This document shows positions 5,876 through 6,648 of a DNA stretch of 6,648 nt, one piece after another (the stretch's first letter is position 1; every line of letters starts with the position of its first letter). The translations under genes were made by a program, and so were the position numbers. The notes under the pieces are model-generated. The model did not search any database. It was given only the letters and a program-made list of their open reading frames with translations, and had not been told where the DNA came from. The DNA is from Gammaproteobacteria bacterium. Lineage in GTDB: Bacteria; Pseudomonadota; Gammaproteobacteria; BMS3Bbin11. Location of the stretch: positions 1-6,648 of the forward strand of contig JAUVSB010000080.1 of assembly GCA_030597275.1 (NCBI GenBank), given 5' to 3'.

Positions 5876-6648
5876 TCAAAACAACGCCGCCAGACCTAGA
5901 AAACTGGCAAATCCCACAACATCCGCAACCGTCGTCAGTGCCACACCGCCGGCCAGGGCGGGATCTATGCCCATACGACGAAGCGTGGAAGGCAGCAGGG
6001 CGCCGAACAGGGCGGAGCTGGCCATGGTAATGACCATTGCCGCACCGATTATTATCGCCAGCGACAGGTTGTCGAACCAGAGCAGTGTGACCAGGGTCAC
6101 TACGATAGCCCAGATGATACCGTTGAGACTACCTACCAGCATTTCTTTAATAAAAACCTTGCGTGCATTCTTGTCTGTTATCGTACCATTGCTTAGGCCA
6201 CGGATGACAACAGTCAGGCTCTGTATGCCCGCATTGCCGCCCATGCTGGCAACAACCGGCATCAGTACTGCCAACGCAACCAGGCCACTAATAGTCTCCT
6301 GAAAACGACCGATTACCATTGCCGCAATAAATGCTGTAATCAGGTTTACCCCCAGCCAGACTGCCCGACTGCGTGAGGTGTGAATAACCGGCGCAAAAAT
6401 ATCTTCTTCTTCATCCAGTCCGGCAGGGGCCATGACACGTCTATCTGCTTCGTCCTGTATGACATCTACGATATCATCAACGGTGATACGACCCAGCAGG
6501 TGATGATCCTCATCCACCACGGGCGCCGACACCAGGTTGTAGCGGGCAAACGCCTGGGCGACTTCCTGTTCGGGTTGATGGACAGAAAAAGAGCGAATGC
6601 CGGTTTTAATAATTTCATCAATACGTTGCGTATCATCAGCGGTGACCA
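5876..6648 (-). CDS. mgtE: Magnesium channel/transporter MgtE, 3' part (5' end beyond the window)
   Basis: MgtE is a homodimeric inner-membrane Mg2+ channel whose cytoplasmic N and CBS domains close the pore when internal Mg2+ is high. The visible 256 residues run from inside the CBS domain to the stop at 5878-5876. The first part (about 1-65) contains the second CBS repeat, with SVHQPEQEVAQAFARYNL and SAPVVDEDHHLLGRITVDD. An acidic linker follows (LDEEEDIF). Five hydrophobic segments come next at about 95-113, 118-133, 169-191, 195-218 and 236-256. Family signatures are MGGNAGIQSLTVVIRG, GIDPALAGG and TTVADVVGF. The aspartate of TTVAD (visible residue 242) corresponds to the pore Asp of the family. 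The frame has no stop up to the edge; a GTG at 6532 is internal and not the start. The missing part should be the N domain and first CBS repeat, roughly 190-200 residues. It converges on lnt. Confidence 0.95.
   Translation of the reverse strand, partial: VTADDTQRIDEIIKTGIRSFSVHQPEQEVAQAFARYNLVSAPVVDEDHHLLGRITVDDIVDVIQDEADRRVMAPAGLDEEEDIFAPVIHTSRSRAVWLGVNLITAFIAAMVIGRFQETISGLVALAVLMPVVASMGGNAGIQSLTVVIRGLSNGTITDKNARKVFIKEMLVGSLNGIIWAIVVTLVTLLWFDNLSLAIIIGAAMVITMASSALFGALLPSTLRRMGIDPALAGGVALTTVADVVGFASFLGLAALF

Noticed and set aside
5850..6302. 150-codon open frame on the + strand opposite mgtE
   Set aside because: It is antisense to a clear MgtE membrane domain and its translation has no recognisable domain or plausible composition.

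Overview
The window carries a conserved gammaproteobacterial housekeeping operon, miaB–ybeZ(phoH)–ybeY–corC(ybeX)–lnt, on the + strand (529-5758). It faces the 3' part of a convergent mgtE-type magnesium channel gene (5876 to the right edge, - strand). Gene order, protein lengths and motifs match the E. coli ybe/miaB/lnt neighbourhood. In place of the enteric downstream genes there is mgtE, which points to a non-enteric gammaproteobacterium. Base composition is moderate and looks even across the genes, with no sign of recent transfer into the operon. I did not identify the genus.

Layout: 1-210 (- strand) holds the first 70 codons of a second miaB, open at the left edge. 211-528 is non-coding and contains an inverted pair of 7-nt-periodic repeats. 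529-5758 is the operon, with gaps of 10 and 6 nt and overlaps of 17 and 4 nt, so the five genes are probably co-transcribed and translationally coupled. 5759-5875 is a short convergent intergenic region filled by a second, different 7-nt-periodic inverted repeat. 5876-6648 is mgtE, lacking its 5' end.

The operon genes serve translation quality and the cell envelope. MiaB modifies tRNA, YbeY is an rRNA-processing endoribonuclease and YbeZ is its usual PhoH-like ATPase partner. CorC/YbeX is a CBS protein linked to Mg/Co handling, and Lnt finishes lipoprotein acylation. MgtE adds a second CBS-domain, magnesium-related protein next door.

The coding part is ordinary. What deserves attention is the DNA architecture. 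The left 738 bases form a long imperfect inverted repeat carrying two divergently oriented miaB starts. The two intergenic regions each carry heptanucleotide arrays arranged as inverted pairs. The miaB fold-back may be an assembly junction between strain variants or a real inverted duplication; the sequence alone cannot decide. I see no defence system, mobile element, CRISPR array, tRNA or rRNA gene.
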